Source: Pleomorphomonas diazotrophica (GTDB lineage: Bacteria > Pseudomonadota > Alphaproteobacteria > Rhizobiales > Pleomorphomonadaceae). From it: 64,000 nt of DNA. Numbering within the stretch: the first letter of the stretch is position 1; every line of letters starts with the position of its first letter. Location: positions 1,054,001-1,118,000 of the forward strand of contig NZ_PJNW01000002.1 of NCBI RefSeq assembly GCF_002844595.1. Reading direction: 5' to 3'. The position numbers and the translations under genes were made by a program. Of the stretch, positions 31,201 to 39,736 are shown piece after piece. The notes below the pieces were generated by a model that saw only the letters and a list, made by a program, of their open reading frames with translations, did no database searches and was not told the DNA's origin.

Positions 31201-31871
31201 TGCACCTCGCTCATCGGCACGAGGTCGAGGCGTTTCAACTGCCCGGTGGAGCGCTGCGTCTCCGGGTCGAAGGTGCGGATGGATTCAAGCTGGTCGCCGA
31301 AGAAATCGAGGCGCACCGGCGCTTCCGTTCCCGGCGCGTAAAGATCGAGAATGCCTCCACGCACGGCGTATTCGCCGGTGTCGCGCACCGTTGACGAGCG
31401 GGAGAAACCGGCGTCCTCCAGCCAGGCGGTGAGCTTGCCCATGTCGGCGATGTTTCCGGGCGCCAGCGTCATCACCTGACCCGACACCATGGAGGGCGGC
31501 ACCACGCGCTGCACCAGCGCGTTGACGGTGGTCAGCAGCACGAAGGGCCTGGCGTCCCCGGCATGCGCCGCCAGCTCCGACAGTGTCGTCATGCGTCGCG
31601 CCACCACGGCCGGCGTCGGAGACACCCGGTCATAGGGAAGGCAGTCCCAACCGGGGAACTCCAGCACGCCGACTTCCGGGGCAAAGAAAGCCAGCGCGCG
31701 CTGGAGCTGCTGCAACCGCTGGCCGTCGCGAGCGACGTAGACGGCATCAAGACCTCGCCGCTTTTCCGACCTTACAAGCTCGGCCAGCGCCAGCGCTTCG
31801 GCGCCGTCGGGAACGGCTGCAACCGTGACTGCAGAAAAGTCGGACAGCAGGCTGGACCAGGACGTGGGCAT
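28236..31871 (-). CDS. mfd: Transcription-repair coupling factor Mfd
   Basis: The 1211-aa product has all Mfd domains. They are UvrB-like D1-D2 (from LVRSEKRRGLDAVYVARDGQ), the RNA-polymerase-binding RID (about 493-581, LAEGDLVVHVDHGIGRFVGL), and the translocase with Walker A GDVGFGKT (644-651) and DEEQ box IIDEEQHFGVKHKER (745). Motif VI (QLKGRVGRSKTRAYA) and the C-terminal TRCF domain complete it. It removes stalled RNA polymerase and recruits UvrA. A TTG at 31928 gives 19 more residues; the ATG at 31871 is preferred though neither has a clear RBS. The C-terminal Pro-rich tail (TPPPPPPAPVPKGRYPSLTS) is unusual but plausible. Confidence 0.97.
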   Translation of the reverse strand: MPTSWSSLLSDFSAVTVAAVPDGAEALALAELVRSEKRRGLDAVYVARDGQRLQQLQRALAFFAPEVGVLEFPGWDCLPYDRVSPTPAVVARRMTTLSELAAHAGDARPFVLLTTVNALVQRVVPPSMVSGQVMTLAPGNIADMGKLTAWLEDAGFSRSSTVRDTGEYAVRGGILDLYAPGTEAPVRLDFFGDQLESIRTFDPETQRSTGQLKRLDLVPMSEVQITPASIKRFRQGYVAAFGAATSGDPMYEAVSEGRRYAGIEHWLPLFHERLGTLFDYTGDAPVMVDPLVDEAINERLTAVADHYEARLDTLKTGGSGAPYKPMPPTTLYLAESELQGLLARRAVARLTPFNRPEQSSVKLVDFGGKTGRSFAAERAAGDVNIFDALVKHIASLAAEKRRVILACWSEGSRDRLAQVIRDHGGQATELVAHLDAALKAPAGVLPLAILGIETGFEVPGFVVIAEQDVLGDRLVRGAKSRKKAENFIKEATSLAEGDLVVHVDHGIGRFVGLKTIEAAGAPHDCLEIVYAGGDKLFLPVENIELLSRYGSDDAEAQLDKLGGGAWQARKARLKKRIREIADELIKTAAARLLKTAPVLSPPEGLYDDFAARFPYDETEDQLTAIEAVAGDLSSGRPMDRLVCGDVGFGKTEVALRAAFLAAMSGKQVAVVVPTTLLSRQHFRTFQERFKGLPIQVRQASRLVPSKDLAATKAGLADGTVDVAVGTHALLAKGIEFKDLGLLIIDEEQHFGVKHKERLKELKSDVHVLTLSATPIPRTLQLALTGVRELSLIATPPVDRLAVRTFVTPFDPLIVREAILREKYRGGQVFYVCPRVADLASQHEFLEKHVPEVKVAVAHGQMAATQLEDIMNAFYEGQYDVLLSTTIVESGLDIPTANTLIIHRADMFGLAQLYQLKGRVGRSKTRAYAIFTTPPENRVNAVADRRLKVLQSLDTLGAGFQLASHDLDLRGAGNLLGEEQSGHIREVGYELYQQMLEEAVAQLKAGIVDEVAEDQWSPQITLGTPVMIPDHYVPDLQLRLGLYRRLAELEDGGSIDAFGAELIDRFGPLPEEVEHLLKTITIKSLCRKANIEKIDAGPKGLVLSFRDGKFENPAALVQYIGEQGSLAKIRPDQKIVLTRDWPEAEQRLKGTAAVLLKLVRMVEDAKSGASKTLAPIEPQKLKLKPTPPPPPPAPVPKGRYPSLTSLKGKGWR

Positions 31872-32198
31872 GGCGAACGGATATCTGCTCAGGAGGGAAA
31901 GGGGTTCTTCTAAAGCATCCCGAGGCAAAAGGAAACCCCACAGCGGAACGGTAAATCAATAAATTACAATGAGTTAGCGATTCATCGAACGAGCCTGGTT
32001 CAGGCAATCCCACCGAGACGACCCTGGAGGAGCCTATGGCGAGGTGGCGACACAGGTCCCGTTCATTCATTCTTCAGCACGCTTGGTATTTTTCCATATC
32101 CGTAGGGCAATCCGTTTAGCGGTGGCCCTATAAAGGGTTATCAGGGCCCGCCCCTCCCTGGCAGGCGATTTTTGTCGGTCGATACCGAAAAGGATCCC
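31872..32198 (+). promoter_or_regulatory. mfd / GGDEF divergent interval with a possible leader ORF
   Basis: About 330 bp. It contains a 27-codon plus-strand ORF (ATG 32036, TAG 32117-32119, product starts MARWRHRSRSFILQHAWYFS) with GGAGGAG upstream. Overlapping hairpin options follow: GGCCCT 32124-32129 can pair with AGGGCC 32143-32148, or CCCT 32126-32129 with AGGG 32134-32137. A leader for the downstream GGDEF gene is possible; promoters are not obvious. Confidence 0.35.
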
Positions 32199-33434
32199 GT
32201 GGTGAGCACGCTTCTGCATGTGCCGTCCCTGCTGATCGCCGCCGCCGTCACCGGCGCCTGCGTGTCGGCCAGCCATCTTCTGACTTGGCGGGCCGTGAGG
32301 AACGAAGTCAGCGTCCTCCTGTGGGGCATCGCCTACGGTCTCACGACGCTATCCATGGTGATGGCCGGGTTGCGCGGTGCCATCCCGGCTTTCCTGTCCG
32401 TTGTAGTCAGCAACACGTTCCTGTTGCTGGCGCTGGGCCTCGTCTGGCTCGGCTATCGCCGCTTCCTAGGCAAGGTCGGTCGTCATGATCTTCTTCTGGC
32501 CGCGCTTGGCGGATTGGCCTGGCTGGCCTTCGCCTGCGATCGGCAGCTGTTCGCCGACATCAACCTCAGGGTACACGTCGTTTCGGCCATCCAGTTCATT
32601 TATCTCCTGATGGTCGCGTCGGATCTCGTCGCCCACCAGCGGAAGGAACCATTGCCGGCTCTATCGCTGACAACCGCGGCCATCGTCGTCCAGCAGGCGC
32701 TGTTATTGGCGCGCGTTATCTATCTCCTGATTTCGCCTCTCAATTCGTCCACCGCCGTCCTGCCCACCGGCACGCCGATTGCTCTGACGCTGATCGGGTC
32801 GACCGGCTTCATCGTCTTCTTCGGCGTCCTTCAGCTGGCTCTGGTCGGGCAGCGCTCGGAGCGGCGGTATCGCATGGCGGCGGAAACCGACGGACTGACC
32901 GGGCTCGCCAACCGCCGTCGGTTTCTGGACGACGTTCTGTCGCATCTGGCCGGCGCCCCGAACCGCGGTGCGCTGATCCTGTTCGATCTCGATCACTTCA
33001 AGCGCATCAACGACACGCATGGTCACCTGACCGGTGATCGTGCGCTGGTCGAGTTCGCCGGCATTCTCGCCAACGCGACGCCCGATCGGGCCGTCGCCGC
33101 CCGGATCGGCGGCGAGGAGTTCGCCCTTTTCCTGCCCGATGGCGATGCGACCACGGCGACCGTGCTCGCCGAGCATATCCGTCAGCTCACCCGGGCCTTC
33201 GCATTGAAAACCGTCAAGGATCAACTCCGCATCACGGTCAGTGTCGGGGTCGCCGATATCGCGGAGGTCGGTCCCGATTACGAGGCGCTCCACAGCGCGG
33301 CGGACGTGGCTCTCTACAAGGCCAAGAGCGACGGCCGCGACCGCGTCGCCGTCTATCGCTGGTGCCCGCCGCGCAGGCAGATAGCGGTTGCTTGCGATGA
33401 CCGGGTTGGCAAGGCGGTATCCGCGGCAGTCTGA
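32199..33434 (+). CDS. Membrane diguanylate cyclase (GGEEF)
   Basis: The product has about seven N-terminal membrane helices and a GGDEF domain beginning TDGLTGLANRRRFLDDVLSH. The active-site signature AARIGGEEFALFLP is canonical, with FDLDHFKRINDTHGHLTGD for metal and GTP binding, so it should make c-di-GMP. There is no RxxD inhibitory site. The frame opens with a TTG at 32172; GTG at 32199 (AAAGGA upstream) gives 411 aa and is a better start. The membrane half shares GLVWLGYRRFLG and KEPLPALSLTTA with the GGDEF protein at 26901, which marks them as paralogues. Confidence 0.9.
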   Translation: MVSTLLHVPSLLIAAAVTGACVSASHLLTWRAVRNEVSVLLWGIAYGLTTLSMVMAGLRGAIPAFLSVVVSNTFLLLALGLVWLGYRRFLGKVGRHDLLLAALGGLAWLAFACDRQLFADINLRVHVVSAIQFIYLLMVASDLVAHQRKEPLPALSLTTAAIVVQQALLLARVIYLLISPLNSSTAVLPTGTPIALTLIGSTGFIVFFGVLQLALVGQRSERRYRMAAETDGLTGLANRRRFLDDVLSHLAGAPNRGALILFDLDHFKRINDTHGHLTGDRALVEFAGILANATPDRAVAARIGGEEFALFLPDGDATTATVLAEHIRQLTRAFALKTVKDQLRITVSVGVADIAEVGPDYEALHSAADVALYKAKSDGRDRVAVYRWCPPRRQIAVACDDRVGKAVSAAV

Positions 33435-33440
33435 ACCGTC

Positions 33441-33734
33441 TCAGCCGGTCAGAGGATGGGATTGAGCGAAGGCCAGCACCTTGGCGAACACTCCCTTCGA
33501 CGCGCTCTCCGGCACCGGCGCCTTGCCCAGGATCCAGCCGAACAGCTCACGATCGTCGACCTCCAACAGGGCCTCGAACTCATCGAGTTCGCCATCGGTC
33601 AACTCGCCGATGGCACTGTCGGCGAAGCGGCCGAGCAGAAGATCCAGCTCGCGCGTGCCGCGGTGCCAGGCGTGATAGAGAATTTTCCGGCGTCGCGGCG
33701 AAAGATCGTCGGACGTGCGGCTGAGCCCGGACAT
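33441..33734 (-). CDS. sdhE: FAD assembly factor SdhE (succinate dehydrogenase assembly factor 2)
   Basis: The 97-aa product has the SdhE pattern: RRRKILYHAWHRGTRELDLL then LGRFADSAIGELTDGELDEF, with the flavinylation motif RGxxELD, and FEALLEVDDRELFGWILGK. It helps attach FAD covalently to SdhA. Start ATG 33734 has GGGAGA upstream; the longer frame to 33914 is not supported. Near mfd, as is common in alphaproteobacteria, here with a diguanylate cyclase gene between. Confidence 0.93.
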   Translation of the reverse strand: MSGLSRTSDDLSPRRRKILYHAWHRGTRELDLLLGRFADSAIGELTDGELDEFEALLEVDDRELFGWILGKAPVPESASKGVFAKVLAFAQSHPLTG

Positions 33735-33912
33735 CGGTGTGTCTCCCGGAAATCGATCAGGACCTTCGGCGCGCAAGGAGCCGTCTTGTCCTCGTCTGTT
33801 AGCCGATACTTCCGGTGAAAGTAAACCATCGCCGGTTGTCCGCCATATCCGCGACTGCCGAAGGCTGCTATAGGAGGCAACCTTTTCAAGCACTGTCTCG
33901 GCTTTTTCCGTC

Positions 33913-35322
33913 ATGAGTTCCGCTTCTTCCGGCCGCTGGTCCGAGCTTGTCGCGCCGGCCTACCTCGCTGCCTCGCTGACGTTGATGCTCGCCGCGGCCA
34001 TCTTCGCCTTCAATGCCTTCCTGGTATCGACGGCGATGCCGACGGCGGTGGACGAGTTGCATGGCGAGGCCTACCTTTCCTGGACGCTCACCGTCTATAT
34101 CGTCGCCTCGATCACCGCCGGCGCCTCGGCACCGCTCCTCAAGGCGCGCTTCGGCGCGCGGCCCTGTCTGTTCGTGGCAAGTGGCGTGTTCGCCGTCGGC
34201 ACGCTCGCCGCAGCCCTGTCGCCCAGCATGGAGCTCGTGCTGGTCGGCCGCGCGATTCAGGGGGCTGGCGAGGGCCTCGTTGCCGCCGTTGCTTTCGCGC
34301 TGATCCCCCAGCTCTTTCCGTCGCGGCTGGTTTCCAAGCTGTTCGGTGCCGAGGCGATCGTCTGGGCCGCCGCGGCCTTCGGCGGTCCGGTATTGGCTGG
34401 CGTGATCACCGAGTTCGTGAGCTGGCGCGCCGCCTTCCTCGTCAACCTGCCGATCGTCGCCATATTCCTGGTGCTGGTTCACATGGCGGTGCCACAGGAG
34501 GAGCGCGACCAAGATGCCGGCATCTTTCCCGGCCTGAGACTGGGACTGGTGGCGGTAGCCATGATGGCCATCTCGGTCGCCGCCGTCGCGCTCGAGGAGC
34601 CGTGGCAGGCCGCTCTGGTGGTGGCGGGTGCCGCTCTCTGCCTGACCGCTGCCGTGCGCATCGATCTTTCCGCTCGCGTATCGATCCTGCCGCGTGGCGC
34701 CTTCGGCTTTTCGAGCGTAGCGGGGGTGGGCCTGTGGGCGATCTTCCTGCTGCCGCTCGCCCAATCGGTCACCGGCGTGTTTCTCGTCTACGCGGTGCAG
34801 CACCTATGGGGATATGGGCCGGCCGTGGCCGGTGGCATCGGCGCCATTCTGGCCGTCGCCTGGAGCACCGGGGCGGTGACCGTCGCCAACTATGACGGCA
34901 TGGCAAGACGGTTGCGGTTCGTCGCCATCGGAACCTCCGTGGTGGTGGTGGGATTACTGGTCGGTCTTGCCTCCATGACCCAACTCCTCCTCTCGCTGGT
35001 CATGCTCGGTCAACTGGTGATCGGCCTCGGCATGGGCATAGCCTGGGGCAGCCTTTGCCAGGTGGTCATGGAAACCCACCCCGAAGGTGAGCGAGACAAG
35101 GCGTCAGCGCTTCTTCCGACGCTGCAATCGGCCGGTTATGCGGCGGGCTCGGCGGTGTTCGGTCTCGTCGGCAATCTCGCGGGCTTCGCCACCGATCGCT
35201 CGCCTGAAGGGCTTCGCTTCGCGATGATCGTCGCCTTCGCCTCCGCCGTGCTGCTGGCGCTGCCGCCTCTCGCCCTAGCGCTTCGCATGGGCCGGCTTCA
35301 TCGGGCCGGCCCAACGATATAA
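33913..35322 (+). CDS. MFS transporter, DHA2-like drug/solute exporter
   Basis: The 469-aa product has 12-14 predicted helices. The early part AFLVSTAMPTAVDELHGEAY then LSWTLTVYIVASITAGASAP is typical of DHA2 (EmrB/QacA-type) exporters. GRAIQGAGEGLVAAVAFALI corresponds to motif C in helix 5. Substrate unknown. It is divergent from sdhE and converges on cysNC with a 9-bp gap. No clear ribosome-binding site precedes the ATG. Confidence 0.85.
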   Translation: MSSASSGRWSELVAPAYLAASLTLMLAAAIFAFNAFLVSTAMPTAVDELHGEAYLSWTLTVYIVASITAGASAPLLKARFGARPCLFVASGVFAVGTLAAALSPSMELVLVGRAIQGAGEGLVAAVAFALIPQLFPSRLVSKLFGAEAIVWAAAAFGGPVLAGVITEFVSWRAAFLVNLPIVAIFLVLVHMAVPQEERDQDAGIFPGLRLGLVAVAMMAISVAAVALEEPWQAALVVAGAALCLTAAVRIDLSARVSILPRGAFGFSSVAGVGLWAIFLLPLAQSVTGVFLVYAVQHLWGYGPAVAGGIGAILAVAWSTGAVTVANYDGMARRLRFVAIGTSVVVVGLLVGLASMTQLLLSLVMLGQLVIGLGMGIAWGSLCQVVMETHPEGERDKASALLPTLQSAGYAAGSAVFGLVGNLAGFATDRSPEGLRFAMIVAFASAVLLALPPLALALRMGRLHRAGPTI

Positions 35323-35331
35323 CTCCAGGCG

Positions 35332-37260
35332 TCAGATCATCACGTCGGCGCCGGGGACGATGCCGACGGCCTGCAGATAGGCAACGACGCGCTCGGCCAG
35401 GAGGTCGGCGGCCTCCGCGGTGGTATCGAGACAGATCTCAGGCCGATCGGGCGCCTCGTAAGGCGAGGAGACGCCGGTGAAGCGGGCGATCTCGCCGGCT
35501 CGCGCCTTGGCGTAGAGCCCCTTGGGGTCGCGCGCCTCTGCCACGTCGAGCGGCGTGTCGACGAACACCTCGACGAACTCGCCGTCCTCCACTAGCTCGC
35601 GCGCCAGCTGCCGCTCGGCGCGGAACGGCGAGATGAAGGACACCAGCACAATCAGGCCAGCATCGACGAACAGCTTGGCCGTCTCGGCGACGCGGCGGAT
35701 GTTCTCCACGCGATCAGCGTCCGAGAAGCCGAGATCGCGGTTGAGACCGTGGCGCACGTTGTCGCCGTCGAGGATATAGGCGTGGCGGCCAAGCGCCGTC
35801 AGCTTCTTCTCGACGAGGTTGGCAATGGTGGACTTGCCGGCACCAGAGAGGCCGGTGAACCAGACGACGGCCGGCTTCTGCCCCTTAGCCAATGCCCGTG
35901 CCCGCTTGTCGACATCCAGCGCCTGCCAATGGATGTTGCCGGCCCGGCGAAGCCCATGATCGATCATGCCGGCCCCGACGGTGAGGTTGGACAGCCGATC
36001 GATGACGATGAAGGCTCCTGTCTCACGATTGACAGCGTAGGGGTCGAAAGCGACAGGTTCGGACAAGGAAAGGTTGGCGACGCCGACTTCGTTGAGAGCA
36101 AGGCTCCTCGCCGGCAGTTCGCCACCGGTATTGACGTCGATCTTGTGCCGGATGGACGTCACCTGCGCTGTAACCTGACGGGCGCCGATCTTGAGAAGAT
36201 AGGGACGTCCGGGTAAGAGCGGCTCGTCGGCCATCCAGATCAGATGGGCGGCGAACTGGTCGGACACCTCCGGCCGGTCGGTGGTGCCGGACAAAACGTC
36301 GCCACGCGAAATGTCGATCTCGTCGGCGAGCGTCAGAGTCACCGCCTCGCCGGCCGACGCGGCGTCGAGGTCGCCATCGAAGGTAACGATGGACTTCACG
36401 GTGGACGTCCTGCCGGACTTGGCCACCACCACGGCGTCGCCCCGCCGCACGGTTCCCGAGGCGATAGTGCCCGAAAAGCCGCGAAAGTCGAGATTGGGCC
36501 TGTTAACCCACTGCACCGGCAGACGGAATGCCCTGGTGGACGCGTCGTCATCGACCGCCACGTTTTCCAGGTGTTCGACCAGCGTCGGACCCGAATACCA
36601 GGGCATGCGAAGGCTGCGCTCCAGCACGTTGTCGCCATAGCGGGCGCTGAGCGGAATGGCCGTCAGCGTCTCAAAGCCGAGATCGGCGGCAAAGGCCCGG
36701 TAGTCGGCGACGATGTCCTCGAAGATGGCTTCGGAAAAGTCGACGAGGTCGATCTTGTTGACCGCCAGCACCACGTGGCGGATGCCGACCAGCGACACGA
36801 TGAAGGAGTGGCGGCGGGTCTGGGTCAGCACGCCACGCCGCGCGTCGATGAGGATCACCGCGAGGTCGGACGTGGAGGCGCCGGTCGCCATGTTGCGGGT
36901 ATACTGCTCATGGCCGGGCGTGTCGGCGACAATGAACTTGCGCTTGTCCGTCGAGAAGAAGCGATAGGCGACGTCGATGGTGATGCCCTGCTCGCGTTCG
37001 GCTTCCAGGCCGTCGACGAGCAATGCGAGGTCGATGTCGTCGCCGACGGTACCGTGCTTGCGCGAGTCTTTCTCCAGGCTCAGGAGCTGGTCTTCGAACA
37101 GCAGCTTGGAATCATAGAGCAACCGGCCGATCAACGTCGACTTGCCGTCGTCAACCGAACCACAGGTAAGGAAACGCAGCAGGCTCTTTTTCTCGTGCCG
37201 GCCGAGATAATCGGTGAAGGCGGAGGCGTCGGCGGTGACGTTCGGGTCGATGGCGTTCAT
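35332..37260 (-). CDS. cysNC: Fused sulfate adenylyltransferase subunit 1 / APS kinase (CysN-CysC, NodQ-type)
   Basis: The 642-aa protein joins two enzymes. Residues 1-440 are the CysN GTPase: P-loop GSVDDGKS (34-41), DTPGHEQY (113) and NKID (168). From residue 460 comes APS kinase: P-loop GLSGAGKS (470-477), [18 protein letters not shown] and [20 protein letters not shown]. With CysD it makes APS from sulfate and ATP, driven by GTP, then PAPS. The fusion is usual in rhizobia (NodQ). Its start overlaps the cysD stop (ATGA). Confidence 0.96.
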   Translation of the reverse strand: MNAIDPNVTADASAFTDYLGRHEKKSLLRFLTCGSVDDGKSTLIGRLLYDSKLLFEDQLLSLEKDSRKHGTVGDDIDLALLVDGLEAEREQGITIDVAYRFFSTDKRKFIVADTPGHEQYTRNMATGASTSDLAVILIDARRGVLTQTRRHSFIVSLVGIRHVVLAVNKIDLVDFSEAIFEDIVADYRAFAADLGFETLTAIPLSARYGDNVLERSLRMPWYSGPTLVEHLENVAVDDDASTRAFRLPVQWVNRPNLDFRGFSGTIASGTVRRGDAVVVAKSGRTSTVKSIVTFDGDLDAASAGEAVTLTLADEIDISRGDVLSGTTDRPEVSDQFAAHLIWMADEPLLPGRPYLLKIGARQVTAQVTSIRHKIDVNTGGELPARSLALNEVGVANLSLSEPVAFDPYAVNRETGAFIVIDRLSNLTVGAGMIDHGLRRAGNIHWQALDVDKRARALAKGQKPAVVWFTGLSGAGKSTIANLVEKKLTALGRHAYILDGDNVRHGLNRDLGFSDADRVENIRRVAETAKLFVDAGLIVLVSFISPFRAERQLARELVEDGEFVEVFVDTPLDVAEARDPKGLYAKARAGEIARFTGVSSPYEAPDRPEICLDTTAEAADLLAERVVAYLQAVGIVPGADVMI

Positions 37261-38168
37261 CAGAAATAGCCTTCGCGCTTCTTCTTTTCCATGGAGGCGG
37301 AATCGTCGTGGTCAATCAGGCGGCCAGACCGCTCGGACGTCCTGGCAATCAGCATCTCGCGGACGATTTCCGGCAGGGTCGCCGCATCGCTCTCGACGGC
37401 GGCGGTCAAGGGGTAGCAGCCGAGCGTGCGGAAGCGGACCCGGCGCAGCTCGGGCGTCTCGCCCGGTTGAAGCGGCAGGCGATCGTCATCGACCATGATC
37501 CATTGGCCGCCCCGGTTCACCACCGGACGCTCGGCGGAGAAGTAGAGCGGCACGATCGGGATCTTCTCGAGCAGGATGTACTGCCAGATATCGAGCTCGG
37601 TCCAGTTGGACAGCGGGAAGACGCGGATGCTCTCACCTGGCCGGACGCGGGAGTTGTAGAGGTGCCAGAGCTCGGGACGCTGGTTCTTGGGGTCCCAGGC
37701 GTGACTTTCGGTGCGGAAGGAAAAGACGCGTTCCTTCGCCCTGCTCTTCTCCTCGTCACGGCGGGCACCGCCAAAGGCCGCATCGAAGCCGTGCGCCGTC
37801 AGCGCTTGTTTCAGTGCATCGGTCTTCATGATGTTGGTATAGACCGACGAGCCGTGGGTGAACGGAGTGATGCCGGCGGCGACGCCATCCTGGTTGGTAT
37901 GGACCAGGAGATCGAGCCCTTCCTCTCTCACCGTCGCGTCGCGGAAGGCGATCATCTCGCGGAACTTCCAGGTGGTGTCGACGTGCAGCAGCGGGAACGG
38001 CAACTTGCCGGGATAGAAAGCCTTGAGAGCCAGGCGCAGCATGACCGAGCTGTCCTTGCCGATGGAATAGAGCATCACCGGATTGCGGAACTCGGCCGCA
38101 ACCTCGCGGATGATGTGGATGGCTTCCGCTTCAAGACGCTTCAAATGGGTCAGACGATCCTGGGACAC
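37260..38168 (-). CDS. cysD: Sulfate adenylyltransferase subunit 2 CysD
   Basis: The 302-aa product is a PP-loop ATP sulfurylase subunit: [20 protein letters not shown] holds the SGKDS-type loop (SIGKDSS). [20 protein letters not shown] and [20 protein letters not shown] are conserved in CysD. It pairs with CysNC encoded immediately downstream. Start ATG 38168. The operon leader (38169-38400) contains an AT-rich dyad, a likely control site. Confidence 0.96.
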   Translation of the reverse strand: MSQDRLTHLKRLEAEAIHIIREVAAEFRNPVMLYSIGKDSSVMLRLALKAFYPGKLPFPLLHVDTTWKFREMIAFRDATVREEGLDLLVHTNQDGVAAGITPFTHGSSVYTNIMKTDALKQALTAHGFDAAFGGARRDEEKSRAKERVFSFRTESHAWDPKNQRPELWHLYNSRVRPGESIRVFPLSNWTELDIWQYILLEKIPIVPLYFSAERPVVNRGGQWIMVDDDRLPLQPGETPELRRVRFRTLGCYPLTAAVESDAATLPEIVREMLIARTSERSGRLIDHDDSASMEKKKREGYF

Positions 38169-38375
38169 CTGAACTCACCTCGGGCGCGACCGGCGTCGCG
38201 GCTTCCCTCCCCAGCCCCTTTGGCCGAAGATAATGGCGAAGCGGTACCAAGCCCCCTCATTGCTCTCAAGAAAGCGCGCACTCCGGCCAAAGGAGAAAAG
38301 AGAAAATCTTTCCTTCTGTAGCGTTTTGTCTTGGCTGGCAGCGGATACGAGCCAATAAATCCTATGGCCTATTAG

Positions 38376-38389
38376 ATTAGTATTCTAAT
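38376..38389. promoter_or_regulatory. AT-rich dyad upstream of cysD
   Basis: ATTAG-TATT-CTAAT, in the AT-rich part of the 232-bp gap between the LacI-type gene and cysD. It may be an operator or promoter element for cysD-cysNC; the binding protein is unknown. Confidence 0.35.
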
Positions 38390-38400
38390 GGCAATCGACC

Positions 38401-39426
38401 TCAACCCTTCTCGGGCGCGGCGGCCGTCGACCCGCGCACGATAAGCTGCACCGGCCACACCTCGGCCACCGCGCCCGGCTTCTGCCCGGCGACGCGAGCC
38501 AGAGCCATCTCCGCCACACGCGTGCCGGCGGCGCGGATCGACGACCGCGTCGTTGTAAGCTGCGGGTGGAACTGATCGGCGGGAAAGGCGGGCATCTCGT
38601 CGTCATGGGCGACGATGGAGAGGTCGCGCGGCACTTCCAGACCGAGTTCGGCGGCTGCCCGCAGCACGCCGAGCGCCACCAGAATGGAGCCGCACAGGAT
38701 GGCTGTCGGCCGAGCGTCGCTTTCCAGCGCCTGGCGGGCGCAACGATAGGCGTTCTCGGCCGTCATGGGCATGAAATGCTCATCGAGCATGTCGCTCGGC
38801 AGGCCGGCGGCGGCGAAGGCGACGGCGGCGCCCCGCGACCGGTCCTGGGCAAAGGTGAAATGCTCCTCGCCGTTGATCAGCATGACGCGCCGATGGCCGA
38901 GCTGGATCAGGAAGCTGGTTGCCTGCTGGAAGGCACCGAAGTTGTCGATGTCGATGAAGGAAATGCCGACCGGGTCCGGGGGACGGCCGTGCACGACGAA
39001 GGGAAACTTCAGCTCGCTGAGCAAGGCAATCCGCTCGTCGGCAACCTTGGGACCTGTCAGAATGACGACGTCGACCGTACCATCGCGGGCCAAGCGTCCG
39101 AAGGTGACAATCTCGTCGCGCGGCGTCGAGGGACTGATTAGAATATCGAAGCCCTGCTTGGCGCTCGTTTCGGCCACGCCGGCCAAGTATTCGACGAAAA
39201 GCGGATCCATGAGCGCATTTCGCTCGGCGTTGAACACGACGCCTAAAGCGTGGGCACGCCCGGTTGCGAGCCGCCGGGCCGCCGGACTGGGGCGATATCC
39301 GAAACGTTGCGCTGCGGCGAGAACGATTTCCCGGGTCTTTTCGCTGACTTCTGGGTACCCGTTAAGCGCGCGACTGACGGTCGTCTGCGACAGGTGCAGC
39401 TCGGCGGCCAATTCCTTAAGATTCAT
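38401..39426 (-). CDS. LacI-family regulator of the alpha-glucoside operon (AglR/ThuR-like)
   Basis: The 341-aa product starts MNLKELAAELHLSQTTVSRA with the LacI HTH and hinge (LNGYPEVSEKTREIVLAAAQ then RFGYRPSPAARRLATG). A periplasmic-binding-type effector domain follows. It is divergent from the uptake genes, separated by 310 bp, like aglR and thuR of Sinorhizobium. The operators AAAGCGCTTT at 39657 and 43099 are its likely targets, with release by an alpha-glucoside. The upstream extension to 39471 is less likely. Confidence 0.9.
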   Translation of the reverse strand: MNLKELAAELHLSQTTVSRALNGYPEVSEKTREIVLAAAQRFGYRPSPAARRLATGRAHALGVVFNAERNALMDPLFVEYLAGVAETSAKQGFDILISPSTPRDEIVTFGRLARDGTVDVVILTGPKVADERIALLSELKFPFVVHGRPPDPVGISFIDIDNFGAFQQATSFLIQLGHRRVMLINGEEHFTFAQDRSRGAAVAFAAAGLPSDMLDEHFMPMTAENAYRCARQALESDARPTAILCGSILVALGVLRAAAELGLEVPRDLSIVAHDDEMPAFPADQFHPQLTTTRSSIRAAGTRVAEMALARVAGQKPGAVAEVWPVQLIVRGSTAAAPEKG

Positions 39427-39736
39427 TGTCAATTTCCGTCGCCATCGGAAGCCGTCTCGTTCTTCCCCCATGGACCGGGAGCCGACGCCGATGGGCCTGC
39501 CTTATCATTTGTAGCGGTATTGTTACACCCATTGTCCAGCCTGCTCAAAGGATCGGCATCATCGAATACGCGGAACCTGGTACCGGAAATCTCCTCTGCA
39601 AACGGTTACATTGACCAGTTGACAGGTGAACGGCTTTCAAGGATGATCTCAGCGTTCAAAGCGCTTTGGAGGTTTTAGAGCGCTTCGTACCCAGTTGCGG
39701 CATTCGGGAGAAGTGCCGCATTCAAGGGAGGACTTG
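39427..39736 (+). promoter_or_regulatory. Divergent control region with promoter and LacI-type operator
   Basis: A strong promoter points to the uptake genes: TTGACA (39619-39624), 17 bp, GATGAT (39642-39647). CAAAGCGCTTTG (39657-39668), a perfect 12-bp palindrome of the LacI-family type, lies at about +3 to +15 where bound regulator would block transcription. A weaker copy of the core (GAGCGCTTC) is at 39678-39686. AGGGAGG before the ATG at 39737 is the ribosome-binding site. Confidence 0.7.
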
